A stretch of 64,000 nucleotides of DNA, from contig NZ_JBAJIJ010000003.1 of assembly GCF_036867135.1 (NCBI RefSeq), forward strand, positions 86,480 to 150,479. Direction: 5' to 3'. This document shows positions 45,060-54,276 of this stretch, in pieces; position 1 is the stretch's first letter, and each line of letters opens with the position of its first letter. The notes under the pieces were generated by a model. It saw only the letters and a program-made list of their open reading frames with translations. It had not been told where the DNA came from and made no database searches. The translations under genes were made by a program, and so were the position numbers. The stretch comes from Aeromicrobium sp. Sec7.5 (GTDB taxonomy: Bacteria; Actinomycetota; Actinomycetes; Propionibacteriales; Nocardioidaceae).

Positions 45060-46502
45060 TCAGGCGGTCACCGGAACCCGCGCCTCCTCGGCGGAGGCGG
45101 CCTCGGGCGTCCCGGCCCCGGTGCGACGACGCACCGTCGGGATCAGCAGACCCGCCAGAGCGGCGACCAGCATCATGGCGCCGAGCATGCCGAAGCCGGT
45201 GAGGTAGCCGGTCTCGGTGGGCAGACCGGTGGAGGCGGTGTGGCTCGTCACGATCGTCGACATCACGGCGGTGCCGATGCAGCCGCCGATCGTGCGGATG
45301 TTGGCGTTCATGCCGCTGGCCGAACCGCTCTGGTGGGCGGGCACGGCGGCGAGGATCAGCGGAGCCAGGCTCGAGAACACGAAACCGATGCCGAAGCCGG
45401 CCACGCCGTTGACGAGCAGGATCTGCCAGACCTCATCGTGCAGGAAGACCAGGCCGATCATGCCGGCCCCGCCGAGCACGCCACCCATCACGACGACGAA
45501 CTTGGCGCCGAAGCGACGGGCGAGCGGCGCGGCGATGATGCCGCAGATGAAGGAGGCGATCGCGCTCGGCAGGATCAGGTAGCCCGACTCGGCCGTGGAG
45601 GCACCGAAGCCGTAGCCGGTGGACTCGGGGGTCTGCAGGAACTGCGGCAGGAAGCCGAACGTCGCGTACATCGCGAAGCCCACGAGCAGGGCGACGAGGT
45701 TGGCGGTCCAGACGCCCTTCAGGCGCATCATGCGCATGTCGATGAGCGGCACGGTCTCGTGGTGCTCGACCCAGACCCACGCCATCGCGAGCACGAGGGC
45801 CAGGGCGGTGAGGCCGATGACCTGGGGCGAGGTCCAGCCCCAGCGCGGGGCCTGGCTCAGGCCGAGCAGCAGCGCGACGAGCCAGCCGGCCATCAGCAGG
45901 GCGGGCAGGGCGGGCACACGGCCCGGGGTGCGCACGGGCGACTCCGGCACGAAGATCCAGGCCGCGAGTGCGGCGATCGCGGTGATGCCGAAGGGGATCC
46001 AGAACAGGCCGCGGAACCCGATGACGTCGGTGATCGGTCCGGCCACGACGATGCCGGTACCGAACCCGACGGCCATGAGCGAGGAGACGAACCCCGCGGC
46101 TCCCGAGACCTTCGTCGCGGGGAACTCGTCACGGATGATGCCGAACGCGATGGGCAGCACGCCGCCGCCGATGCCGGTGAGCACCCGGCCCGCGATCAGG
46201 ACGCCGATCGTCGGCGCGAGGGCCGCGACGAGCGAGCCGAGCGAGAGGAACACCATCGAGACCACGAGCATGCGGTGCTTGCCGTAGGCGTCACCGAGCC
46301 GGCCGATGATCGGCGTGAAGACCGAGGCCGACAACAGGTAGGCCGTGAGTACCCAGGTGACGGTGGACTGGGTGGTCTCGAACTCGGTCTCGATGGTGGG
46401 GAGCACGGGCACGGTCATCGACTGCATCAGCGCGAAGGACCCCACGGCGACGGCGAGGATGAAGAAGGTCAGCTGATACGGCGTGCGGCGTGCGGTCTCC
46501 AC
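45060..46502 (-). CDS. MFS drug-efflux-type transporter (DHA2-like)
   Basis: A 480-aa, 14-helix major facilitator protein. Motif A appears as GRLGDAYGKHRMLVVSM and motif C as GIGGGVLPIAFGIIRDEFP; ending in a short Ala/Glu tail. Likely a proton-driven exporter of lipophilic compounds. GTG 46502 is 33 bases from a TTGATC-17-TAGGAC promoter. The next gene region upstream is the repeat array. Confidence 0.9.
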   Translation of the reverse strand: METARRTPYQLTFFILAVAVGSFALMQSMTVPVLPTIETEFETTQSTVTWVLTAYLLSASVFTPIIGRLGDAYGKHRMLVVSMVFLSLGSLVAALAPTIGVLIAGRVLTGIGGGVLPIAFGIIRDEFPATKVSGAAGFVSSLMAVGFGTGIVVAGPITDVIGFRGLFWIPFGITAIAALAAWIFVPESPVRTPGRVPALPALLMAGWLVALLLGLSQAPRWGWTSPQVIGLTALALVLAMAWVWVEHHETVPLIDMRMMRLKGVWTANLVALLVGFAMYATFGFLPQFLQTPESTGYGFGASTAESGYLILPSAIASFICGIIAAPLARRFGAKFVVVMGGVLGGAGMIGLVFLHDEVWQILLVNGVAGFGIGFVFSSLAPLILAAVPAHQSGSASGMNANIRTIGGCIGTAVMSTIVTSHTASTGLPTETGYLTGFGMLGAMMLVAALAGLLIPTVRRRTGAGTPEAASAEEARVPVTA

Positions 46503-46534
46503 GGTGCGTCGGTGCCTGTCTCGAGAATGCGGGT

Positions 46535-46563
46535 GTCCTAGAACAACAAGTCTCGTCGATCAA
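46535..46563 (-). promoter_or_regulatory. Promoter of the MFS transporter gene
   Basis: TTGATC (46563-46558), 17-base spacer, TAGGAC (46540-46535), in a locally AT-rich stretch. Confidence 0.6.
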
Positions 46564-46605
46564 CTATTATTCCTCCCCATGTTTGTGACGGGGATCACGA
46601 CCCCC

Positions 46606-46965
46606 TTGGTCGAGTGGCCCAACCACGAGGCACCTCGCCCACCCGCTGGTCGAGTGGCCCAACCTCGAAGCCTCCCCGCCCACCCGCTGGTCGAGTGGCC
46701 CAACCACGAGGCACCCCGCCCACCCGCTGGTCGAGTGGCCCAACCACGAGGCACCCCGCCCACCCGCTGGTCGAGTGGCCCAACCACGAGGCACCCCGCC
46801 CACCCGCTGGTCGAGTGGCCCGAGGAACGAGGGCCGTATCGAGACCCCGCTGGTCGTGGCCCCCACAACGGGCCGCGCCCACCCGCTGGTCGAGGCCCGC
46901 ACAACGAGCCGCGCCCACCCGCTGGTCGAGTGGCCCGAGGAACGAGGGCCGTATCGAGACCCCCG
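46606..46965. repeat. Tandem array derived from family A palindromic repeats
   Basis: Nine copies of a unit beginning (C/T)TGGTCGAG or CTGGTCGTG start at 46606, 46646, 46687, 46727, 46767, 46807, 46850, 46886 and 46922. The units at 46687, 46727 and 46767 are identical 40-mers; copies at 46807 and 46922 continue into the full palindrome with GTATCGAGACC. With a family B fragment at 46993-47029 it fills the 631-base gap 46503-47133. No gene was seen in it. Confidence 0.85.
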
Positions 46966-47121
46966 CACCCCAACACGAGCAGCACGACCGCCCCTTGAGG
47001 TGCGAGGAGGAACGACGAGCCTCGAAAGGCGCTCCGCCACCAGAGACCCACCCGCACCGCCGATGTGCCCCACCCCACGCCCCGATGACTGAGAAGCAAC
47101 ATTCCCGACACCCAGGATCGT

Positions 47122-47127
47122 TACTGT
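47122..47127 (+). promoter_or_regulatory. Putative -10 element TACTGT of the UDP-sugar dehydrogenase gene
   Basis: Ends 6 nt before ATG 47134; leaderless spacing. It opens the polysaccharide locus. Confidence 0.45.
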
Positions 47128-47133
47128 GACCGC

Positions 47134-48300
47134 ATGAAGATTGCGGTCGTCGGCACCGGGTACGTAGGGCTCTCCAATGCCGTGATCCTGGCGCAGCACC
47201 ACGAGGTCGTCGCCGTCGACATCGACGCCGACAAGGTCGAGCAGATCAACCGGCGCGAGTCGCCGATCGAGGACGTGGAGCTCGAGCAGTACCTCGCCGA
47301 GAAGCCGCTCAACCTCACGGCAACTCTGGACGCCACGTCCGCCTACGCGGGAGCCGACTTCGTCGTCGTCGCAACGCCCACCGACTACGACACCGAGACC
47401 AACTTCTTCAACACCGGCTCGGTCGAGAGCGTCGTGAAGGCGGTCGAGGCCGCGAACCCGAGCGCCGCGATCGTCATCAAGTCCACGGTTCCGGTCGGCT
47501 TCACCGCGGGGATTCGCGAGCAGCACCCAGGTCTCACGATCATCTTCTCCCCCGAGTTCCTCCGGGAGGGTCGCGCGCTGCACGACAACCTCCACCCGTC
47601 GCGCATCGTGGTGGGCTCTGACACCGCCGAGGGCAAGGCGTTCGCCCAGCTCCTGCAGGAGGGCGCCATCGACGAGGACGTGCCCGTCCTGATCACGGGC
47701 TCCACCGAGGCCGAAGCCATCAAGCTCTTCGCCAACACCTACTTGGCGCTGCGGGTCGCCTACTTCAACGAGCTCGACACCTACGCCGCTCTCAACGGTC
47801 TGGATTCGCGGCAGATCATCGAGGGAGTCGGGCTCGACCCTCGGATCGGCGACCACTACAACAACCCCTCGTTCGGCTACGGCGGATACTGCCTGCCGAA
47901 GGACACCAAGCAGCTGCGGGCGAATTACCAAGACGTCCCGCAGAACCTGATCGGCGCGATCGTCGATGCCAACACGACGCGCAAGGACTTCGTTGCGGCC
48001 GACATCCTGCGTCGCAATCCGAAGACGGTCGGCATCTACCGACTCGTCATGAAGGCCGGCTCCGACAATTTCCGGATGTCGAGCATCCAGGGGGTCATGA
48101 AGAGGCTCAAGGCGAAAGGGGTCGAGGTGATCGTGTTCGAGCCGCTGCTCCCGGACGAACCGTTCTTCAACTCCGAGGTGCTGCGTGACCTCGATGAGTT
48201 CAAGCGTCGGAGCGACGTCATCGTGGTGAACCGCCGGACGGAAGATCTCGCGGACGTGAGCGCGAGGGTCTACACGCGGGATCTCTTCGGGAGTGACTAG
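47134..48300 (+). CDS. ugd: UDP-glucose 6-dehydrogenase-type nucleotide-sugar dehydrogenase
   Basis: A 388-aa enzyme making a UDP-uronic acid by two-step NAD+-dependent oxidation. N-terminal NAD motif [55 protein letters not shown] and the catalytic Cys253 in [14 protein letters not shown] are present; the C-terminal UDP-binding domain is complete. The close match to short bacterial Ugd enzymes favours UDP-glucose as substrate. It would supply an acidic sugar to the polysaccharide made by the following genes. Confidence 0.94.
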   Translation: MKIAVVGTGYVGLSNAVILAQHHEVVAVDIDADKVEQINRRESPIEDVELEQYLAEKPLNLTATLDATSAYAGADFVVVATPTDYDTETNFFNTGSVESVVKAVEAANPSAAIVIKSTVPVGFTAGIREQHPGLTIIFSPEFLREGRALHDNLHPSRIVVGSDTAEGKAFAQLLQEGAIDEDVPVLITGSTEAEAIKLFANTYLALRVAYFNELDTYAALNGLDSRQIIEGVGLDPRIGDHYNNPSFGYGGYCLPKDTKQLRANYQDVPQNLIGAIVDANTTRKDFVAADILRRNPKTVGIYRLVMKAGSDNFRMSSIQGVMKRLKAKGVEVIVFEPLLPDEPFFNSEVLRDLDEFKRRSDVIVVNRRTEDLADVSARVYTRDLFGSD

Positions 48301-48518
48301 TGCTGTCGTGTTGGGTCGCCCGCGGTTTCGTTTCGGCCAAATGACGATAAGCAAAATCGGGGGATGTTGGCCCTCACTTCCCGTACTCTCAGTCAGAGAT
48401 CGAGCCACAAATTGCGGCAAAACGACCCGCTGGGCGGTGCATCATCAATACTGGACAGATCGGCCGCCTGTACGGCTTCGCCGGAAGCCATTCGGCCGAG
48501 GAGAACGCGATCGAAGAA

Positions 48519-49973
48519 ATGAAGTCAGAAGGCCCTCCCTTTGGCCAGGCGCCGTGGCACGCACGGTTCCGCCGGATGGTCCTGTTCACCGACGCCGCTG
48601 TGCTGACCGTGGCCGTGACGCTGGCCGAAGCGATCCGATTCGGCATGGATGCCAGAATTCCCGGCAGCGCCACCATCACCTACACGGTGCTGGGCCTGGT
48701 CGTTGCGGTGATGTGGTGGGTCGCGCTTCAGCTTGATGGAGCGACGGATCCTGTCATCCTCGGGCACGGCCCCGCCGAGTACCGCCGGGTCGCGCATGCC
48801 TCGATCATGGCCTTCGGAGTCGTCGCCATCGTCACCCTTCTGCTGAAGCAGGACTTGTCGCGTGGCTACTTGGCCATCGCGTTCCCGGTCGGCGTGACAG
48901 GGCTGCTGATCGGTCGAAAAGCACTGCGAATGTGGCTCGTCCAGCGACGGCGATCGGGAGCCATGACGACCAACGTGCTCGTCATCGGGGGCCGGGCATC
49001 TGCGCACTCGCTCCAGCGACATTTTGGTCGGCATCCTGCCGCGGGATACCGGGTCAGCGGGGTATGGGTTCCTGACGCATCTGAAGTCGATGCGTCGTCG
49101 CTCCAATTGGCCGCGCGCACCGTGCCGATCCTCGGAAACACCTCCGAACTCGCAGACGCCCTTCGGATCTCGGAGGCGGGATCGGTCATCGTCACGGACA
49201 CCGAACACCTAGGACAGCACGGACTAAAGGAATTGACGTGGGAGCTCGAGAGCCTTGACGTTGAGTTGCTCGTCTCACCCAACGTCGTCGATGTCTCCGG
49301 TGCCCGGATGGCACTGACCACCGTTGGTCACTGGCCGCTTCTGAGCGTTCGGAAGCCGACCTACAGCGAAGCTGCCGCTTGGCCGAAGCGCATGTTCGAC
49401 CTGATCGGCGCGGCGGTCCTCATGACGCTCGCAGCACCGCTTCTGCTCACCGTCGCACTTGTCGTCAAGGTGACCAGCCGAGGGCCGATTCTCTACCGTC
49501 AGGAGCGTATCGGCCGCGACGGGCGACCGTTCGACATGCTGAAGTTTCGCTCCATGGCGACCGACGCAGACGGTCAGCTTCACCAGTTGCTCGTCGCGCA
49601 GGGCAAGGACTCCGGTCCGTTGGCGAAGCTGGACAACGACCCTCGAATCACTCGGGTCGGCAACATTCTCCGCCGCTACTCGATCGACGAGTTGCCTCAA
49701 CTTTTGAACGTTCTCCTCGGGACCATGAGTTTGGTCGGTCCAAGACCTCAGAGGCAGTTCGAGGTCGAACGATACGACAACATTGCCACCCGCCGACTTC
49801 GAGTCCTCCCCGGCATGACAGGTCTGTGGCAAGTCTCCGGGCGCTCTGACCTGAGCTGGGAGGACGCCGTTCGTCTCGACAACTACTACGTCGAGAACTG
49901 GTCGCTCCTCGCCGATCTCTCGATTCTATGGCGCACCGTTCGCGCAGTCGTCCGAAGGGATGGCGCGCGCTGA
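48519..49973 (+). CDS. Polyprenyl-phosphate sugar-1-phosphate transferase (WbaP/CpsE-type)
   Basis: A 484-aa initiating transferase. N-terminal membrane helices (residues 20-140), a CoA-binding-like Rossmann segment (TTNVLVIGGRASAHSLQRHF), then the bacterial sugar transferase domain from about 285: KRMFDLIGAAVLMTLAAPLLL, RQERIGRDGRPFDMLKFRSM, SIDELPQLLNVLLGTMSLVGPRPQ. It loads the first sugar phosphate onto undecaprenyl phosphate. The 218-base upstream gap has lower GC than its surroundings and shows no gene; base composition and codon use here are more relaxed than in the first 46 kb, hinting at transfer of the locus. Confidence 0.94.
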   Translation: MKSEGPPFGQAPWHARFRRMVLFTDAAVLTVAVTLAEAIRFGMDARIPGSATITYTVLGLVVAVMWWVALQLDGATDPVILGHGPAEYRRVAHASIMAFGVVAIVTLLLKQDLSRGYLAIAFPVGVTGLLIGRKALRMWLVQRRRSGAMTTNVLVIGGRASAHSLQRHFGRHPAAGYRVSGVWVPDASEVDASSLQLAARTVPILGNTSELADALRISEAGSVIVTDTEHLGQHGLKELTWELESLDVELLVSPNVVDVSGARMALTTVGHWPLLSVRKPTYSEAAAWPKRMFDLIGAAVLMTLAAPLLLTVALVVKVTSRGPILYRQERIGRDGRPFDMLKFRSMATDADGQLHQLLVAQGKDSGPLAKLDNDPRITRVGNILRRYSIDELPQLLNVLLGTMSLVGPRPQRQFEVERYDNIATRRLRVLPGMTGLWQVSGRSDLSWEDAVRLDNYYVENWSLLADLSILWRTVRAVVRRDGAR

Positions 49974-50142
49974 CGTCCAGCGCCTTCGGCTCGATCCAGC
50001 ACGCGCGCGTCCCTGACAGAGTTCGCACGACCCAGGTGCGCGACACAGGCGCTCGGTCCCAGCACGGGCAGATCCGCGACGCGCCACACTTCTGGGGTGT
50101 CCGACAATGTCGAGCACACGTCAACTCGCACGAGGAGAGTCG

Positions 50143-51579
50143 GTGGGTAGGTTCAGGCGGGTGTTCGCTCCGGGCGGCCAGGCGAGGGAGCTCGCGTCCC
50201 GAGGCCTTTCCGCATTTCTCATCAAGGTCTCGAGTGCGGCGCTTGCGCCCCTCTCGTTCATCGCTCTCGCCCGGGTCCTGGACCCGACCGAGTACGGCGT
50301 CTTTGCTTTCGGGTTCTCGCTCGCCACCTTTCTGGCCATCGTCAGCACCTTTGGACAACCGACGCTGGCACTCCGGCTCCTGCCTGTTTTCCGCGACCGG
50401 GACCAGCCGTCAGAAGCGCGCGGCGCCATTCTGTTCGGGTACGCGGTCGTCATTGCATCGTCAGTTCTCATCGGCGCCGTTGCCCTGGCAGTGATCTACC
50501 TCGCCACCGGATCGATCAGCCTGTCGATGCTGGCCGCGGTGTCACTGGTCCTGCCCCTGGCTATTGCCGATTTTCAATCCGGGTATCTCAGAGGCATGGG
50601 CCTGATGGGTCGCGCTCTGATCCCCGCGGACATCGTCTGGCGCCTACTCATCGCCGGAATCTGCCTGCCGACGCTTCTCCTCGCGGTCAGCTTTCCATTC
50701 GCGGGCGCCTTCACGGCAAACGTCGCGCTCATCTCCGTGACGGTCCTGTTGGTCGTCGTCGTCATCGGACAGCTGGTCTCTGTGCCACACGTGTGTCGGC
50801 TCGTCCTGTCTGGACCGTCTCCCACGTACGACGGGCGCGCCTGGCTCAGATCCAGTGTCGGGCTCTGCGCGAACGTGACACTTCAGCGTGGAGCGCAGCA
50901 CCTGGCCATCGTCCTGGCAGGCCTGGTCCTCGCTCCCATGACCACGGCCGGCTTGTTCGCGGCGATCAAGGTCGCCCTGTCCCTCAACTTCTTCCTTATC
51001 GCTGGGAACCTCGCCGCCGCACCAACGCAGTCGCGCCTCTGGTACGCGGGCAAGAAGCGCGAGATGCGGAGAGTCTCAGCCTTCGTCACGCTGTCGGCGA
51101 CCATCCCGGCCGCGCTGGCGTTCACGGTGCTTGCCGCAGCGGGACGACCGATTCTCGAGCTGTTTGGCCCTCACTACTCGGACTACTACGTCGCGCTGCT
51201 CATCCTGGCCGGGTCTCAGGTCGTCAACAGCGCTTGCGGACAGACGGCGTTCGTCATGAACATGACCGGAAATGAACGTGTCCTCACTCGTCAGGTGCTG
51301 TGGGCCACCATCGTTCCGCTCGGGTCGATCCCGATCCTCTGCCCGTACCTCGGCGTGAACTACGCCGCGTTCGCCATTGCCTTGGCTCTGACGTTGTGGA
51401 ACCTGCAGGCGGCTCTGTGGGCTCGTCGAAACCTGGGCGTCGACTCCACGATCTTCGGCGTCCGTGAAGCTCTCCGTGACCGGCCCGCACCTGGTCCGGA
51501 GGATTCCTCACCTGAAGCGAGTCATCAACAGCTCGAGGCGGCTCCTCGGGATCAGTCCAGCAAGTCCGATCAGAACTGA
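50143..51579 (+). CDS. Polysaccharide flippase (Wzx/MATE-like)
   Basis: A 478-aa membrane protein of the oligosaccharide-flippase type with about twelve to fourteen helices, e.g. AALAPLSFIALARVLDPTEYGVFAFGFSLATFLAIVSTF and GLFAAIKVALSLNFFLIAG. It would move lipid-linked repeat units across the membrane. GTG 50143 has GAGGAGAG directly upstream; ATG 50107 (12 more residues) is possible but lacks a clear ribosome site. Its 3' end overlaps the convergent glycosyltransferase gene by 72 bases. Confidence 0.88.
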   Translation: MGRFRRVFAPGGQARELASRGLSAFLIKVSSAALAPLSFIALARVLDPTEYGVFAFGFSLATFLAIVSTFGQPTLALRLLPVFRDRDQPSEARGAILFGYAVVIASSVLIGAVALAVIYLATGSISLSMLAAVSLVLPLAIADFQSGYLRGMGLMGRALIPADIVWRLLIAGICLPTLLLAVSFPFAGAFTANVALISVTVLLVVVVIGQLVSVPHVCRLVLSGPSPTYDGRAWLRSSVGLCANVTLQRGAQHLAIVLAGLVLAPMTTAGLFAAIKVALSLNFFLIAGNLAAAPTQSRLWYAGKKREMRRVSAFVTLSATIPAALAFTVLAAAGRPILELFGPHYSDYYVALLILAGSQVVNSACGQTAFVMNMTGNERVLTRQVLWATIVPLGSIPILCPYLGVNYAAFAIALALTLWNLQAALWARRNLGVDSTIFGVREALRDRPAPGPEDSSPEASHQQLEAAPRDQSSKSDQN

Positions 51580-52446
51580 TCCGAAGGACGGGATCCGGCG
51601 ACGCGACCGGATCCGGGCTGCCACGGCTGAGATCCCGGCGAAGTCCCGTGCCGCAAGGGCGTAACGCAGCGTTTGGGCGGCGAGGAAGTCCTCCATCACC
51701 CCAGGAGCCTCGTCAGCCAGAATCGCGTCAGCCCACGCAAGTGAAGATCTCCAGTCCGTGCCTGCCGAGATCGAACCTGTCGAGCCTGTGTGAACCAAGC
51801 TCAACGGCTGGGGAAGCTGCCTGATTGTCGTGCCGGCTCGCTGAAGGCGAATCAACCAGTCCCAGTCCTGATGACGCTTGAGGTCGGCGTTCCACGGGAC
51901 CGCTCTCGCGGAGTCGGTCGCGACCAACAGGGTTGAGGTGTACATCGAAGCTCGCCCTCCGGCCGGACGACGGCGCCGGAAGAGGAACTCCGCGACAGGC
52001 CTCTCCCCGGCGTAGGGGCGACGCGGAATGACCCCGGACCGCCTGCTTGTCGCGTTGTCCACCTGCAGGTGGCAGCTGGAGATCAAGGGCGATTCCCCTC
52101 GCTCGACCAGGTCGTCAGCCAGCTCGAGTTGGCGCTGCAGCTTCTCGGGCAGCCACTCGTCGTCATCGTCCAGAAAGGCGACCCACGGCGTGGAGGCGTG
52201 CTCGATTCCGAGGTTGCGGGCGTACGCGCCTCCGCGCCCACCGCCGGTGAAAATCAGGGTGTCGCCGCCTCGCATGGCAGTGGGTCGCTCGAGAGATCCG
52301 TCCGGCAGGTCGGCCACGACGACGATCGTGACCAGTTCAGCAAGGGTCTGCGTGACCACGCTTCGAATAGCCCGATCCAGATCAGGCCGACCAATGGTTG
52401 GGACAATGGCCGTGACAGCAACCGGCATGAGATTACGCTCCTCCAT
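51508..52446 (-). CDS. Family 2 glycosyltransferase
   Basis: A 312-aa GT-A fold glycosyltransferase: VTAIVPTIGRPDLDRAIRSVVTQ at the N-terminus, RNLGIEHASTPWVAFLDDDDEWLPEKL with the DxD-type acidic cluster near residues 93-96, and a C-terminal helical tail. It adds a sugar to the lipid-linked precursor; donor and linkage unknown. ATG 52446 directly abuts the stop of the preceding gene (TAG-ATG); ATG 52428 is possible. Last gene of the leftward sulfation/polysaccharide operon. Confidence 0.9.
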   Translation of the reverse strand: MEERNLMPVAVTAIVPTIGRPDLDRAIRSVVTQTLAELVTIVVVADLPDGSLERPTAMRGGDTLIFTGGGRGGAYARNLGIEHASTPWVAFLDDDDEWLPEKLQRQLELADDLVERGESPLISSCHLQVDNATSRRSGVIPRRPYAGERPVAEFLFRRRRPAGGRASMYTSTLLVATDSARAVPWNADLKRHQDWDWLIRLQRAGTTIRQLPQPLSLVHTGSTGSISAGTDWRSSLAWADAILADEAPGVMEDFLAAQTLRYALAARDFAGISAVAARIRSRRRIPSFGSVLIGLAGLIPRSRLELLMTRFR

Positions 52447-53349
52447 CTATTGGACAGCGCCGATGCCGGCCAGCCACGTGAGCGTGTCCGCATCGTAGGT
52501 GTCGTTGATCTGCACGTCGTTGAGTCCCTGGTCGACGTTCGACGACTTCAGCGTCGCGCCGGCAGCCGGCAGGGTCGCAAAGTGGGTGGGGATTCGTCCG
52601 GCCTGCCTCACGGCGATTCTCTCGGTGACGGCGACGTAGTGCAGCCAGATGTCATCGGCCCGTGGGGAGCAGGTGAGAAATCCCTGACCGGCGTTTCGTA
52701 GTGCCGCGATCATTCGCTGCGGATACACGACTCCAGAGACCCCGAGCGCGAAATTTCGCCGGTGAGGCACCGTCGACCACGCCGCTGGCCAGGTCGCGTA
52801 CGGGGCGGGCTGCGTGCCTTCCTCCTGTTGGAAGACCTTCACGTAGTTGGCGACCACGGCATCCGGTGTGAGGGCCTGACCTCTCAAGAGCCGCTCCAAC
52901 CACATGCGCGGGTAGAGAATGTCGTCATCAGCGGTGACCAGGACCTGGGACGGATCCACAACCGCCAAGGACGGGAAGTACTTGGCGTGGGGTCCCATTC
53001 TGTCGGTGAGGCCGATCTCCAGTCCGCGAGCCTTCAGGCGAAGCAGCGGCGCCGGGAGCGACTCCAGGGCTCCTGGCTCATCCAGCCACAAGATCATTCG
53101 CTGTGGCCGAACGCTACCCCTGGCGATGGACTCGATCGCCAGGTGGACCGCCTCGAGGCGAACGCCAAAGGTCGTCAGTGACACGATGGCGGGGGCGGAA
53201 CCGGTGACGCGATCGCTCGCGTGGAGATTCCGTCGATGCAACGCCGCGAGCACTGCGGGCCGGGCGACTTGTCGCGCACCACGGATCAGGCTCTTCACGA
53301 CCTGGTCCCTCGAAGAGCGGTTGCCAGGGGAGGCTCCGAGCCGACTCAT
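52447..53349 (-). CDS. Putative glycosyltransferase (GT-A fold)
   Basis: A 300-aa protein of the GT-A type: APAIVSLTTFGVRLEAVHLAIESIARGSVRPQRMILWLDEP, then LVTADDDILYPRMWLERLL with the DDD near residues 141-143, and a later ADDIWLHYVAV segment. The opening (SLTTFxxRLxxVHLxIESI) matches a family found in capsule and exopolysaccharide loci. ATG 53349 overlaps the sulfotransferase stop by one base (TGATG). Donor unknown. Confidence 0.83.
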   Translation of the reverse strand: MSRLGASPGNRSSRDQVVKSLIRGARQVARPAVLAALHRRNLHASDRVTGSAPAIVSLTTFGVRLEAVHLAIESIARGSVRPQRMILWLDEPGALESLPAPLLRLKARGLEIGLTDRMGPHAKYFPSLAVVDPSQVLVTADDDILYPRMWLERLLRGQALTPDAVVANYVKVFQQEEGTQPAPYATWPAAWSTVPHRRNFALGVSGVVYPQRMIAALRNAGQGFLTCSPRADDIWLHYVAVTERIAVRQAGRIPTHFATLPAAGATLKSSNVDQGLNDVQINDTYDADTLTWLAGIGAVQ

Positions 53350-54266
53350 CAGACCCAACCCCACTCGGACAAGAAGTCGCGGTCCATCTCCGTGGACATC
53401 AGAACGACCTCGTCCCAGAAGAACGAGCGCATCTCGGCCTGTAGCCCTGGATCGACCGAGCGCTCGACCGGTGAGGAGTTCCACGAGTCGAGGCGCGACT
53501 TCACGCCGAGCGATGCTCGCCCCGTCCTTCGCTTGACCAGGTCGCGGGAACGGCGGATCCATGGCGGAGGGTCTTGCACGAGTGAATCGATCCAGCGAAG
53601 TCGCGATGCCCGAGCACTGTTCTCGCGAGGGAGAGGCCCGAGGTCGTGGTGGTCCAGGTCGAAGGCGTCCTCCAGGTCCCGGACCAACGCGCCCGGATCC
53701 GCCACCATGTCGCTCATGACCGCCACGTGCAGACGCGGGCCGAACTCCGCGCGAGCGTGCACGATTTGAGTCCCTAGTGCTGCGACATCGGCGTAGACGA
53801 GAGCGTCCGGGCGCTTCGCGACCTTCGAGATTCCGCGGCCCTCACGCCGTTCGGACATGCGTCGCCAGGCGACCTCAAGCGAAGGCGCATCCTCCCAGCC
53901 CCGGTAGCTGAGGAACGTGAAGTAGGAGGACACCAGGTCCACCGGGTCGCGCACGACTGCGACCGCGTGTGCGTCTTCGTACGTGCGAGCGATGTGGGTG
54001 ACGGCCTCGCCCGAACGCAAGTACGACGTAGAACCGTCGACGAACACCCGCGATTTCGGGTCGGCCGGCGAGTACAGCTGCACGTACGCCGCTTCGTCAC
54101 GAAGGTGTGGCGTGACGGCGCGCACCGCGTCTCGAACACTCTCGCGGGTGTGGAAGCCCGGCTCCTTGACCTTCGGACACAAGACCTGCGGGTGACGTGC
54201 CAGCAGATCGTAGAAGCTAGTCGTGGCGCACTTCGGCGCACCAAGCAGAAAGAGATTGGGGCCCAT
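53349..54266 (-). CDS. Sulfotransferase
   Basis: A 305-aa PAPS-dependent sulfotransferase. The 5'-phosphosulfate loop is FLLGAPKCATTSFYDLLARHP at the N-terminus and the 3'-phosphate contact is AVVRDPVDLVSSYFTFLS near residue 105. It transfers sulfate from PAPS to a hydroxyl group, here most likely on the polysaccharide. ATG 54266 follows GAGGAGG. Second-to-third of three clustered sulfotransferases; only about 30% of its sequence style resembles the other two, so they probably act on different positions (inference). Confidence 0.9.
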   Translation of the reverse strand: MGPNLFLLGAPKCATTSFYDLLARHPQVLCPKVKEPGFHTRESVRDAVRAVTPHLRDEAAYVQLYSPADPKSRVFVDGSTSYLRSGEAVTHIARTYEDAHAVAVVRDPVDLVSSYFTFLSYRGWEDAPSLEVAWRRMSERREGRGISKVAKRPDALVYADVAALGTQIVHARAEFGPRLHVAVMSDMVADPGALVRDLEDAFDLDHHDLGPLPRENSARASRLRWIDSLVQDPPPWIRRSRDLVKRRTGRASLGVKSRLDSWNSSPVERSVDPGLQAEMRSFFWDEVVLMSTEMDRDFLSEWGWV

Positions 54267-54276
54267 CACGACCTCC

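Noticed and set aside
46606..46965. Array of regularly spaced repeats resembling CRISPR
   Set aside because: Copies are directly adjacent, with no unique spacers, the units derive from a dispersed palindrome, and no cas gene is nearby.
46567..48420. 617-codon leftward frame across the repeat array and ugd gene
   Set aside because: Its repeated translation comes from the tandem array, and the remainder is antisense to the conserved dehydrogenase.
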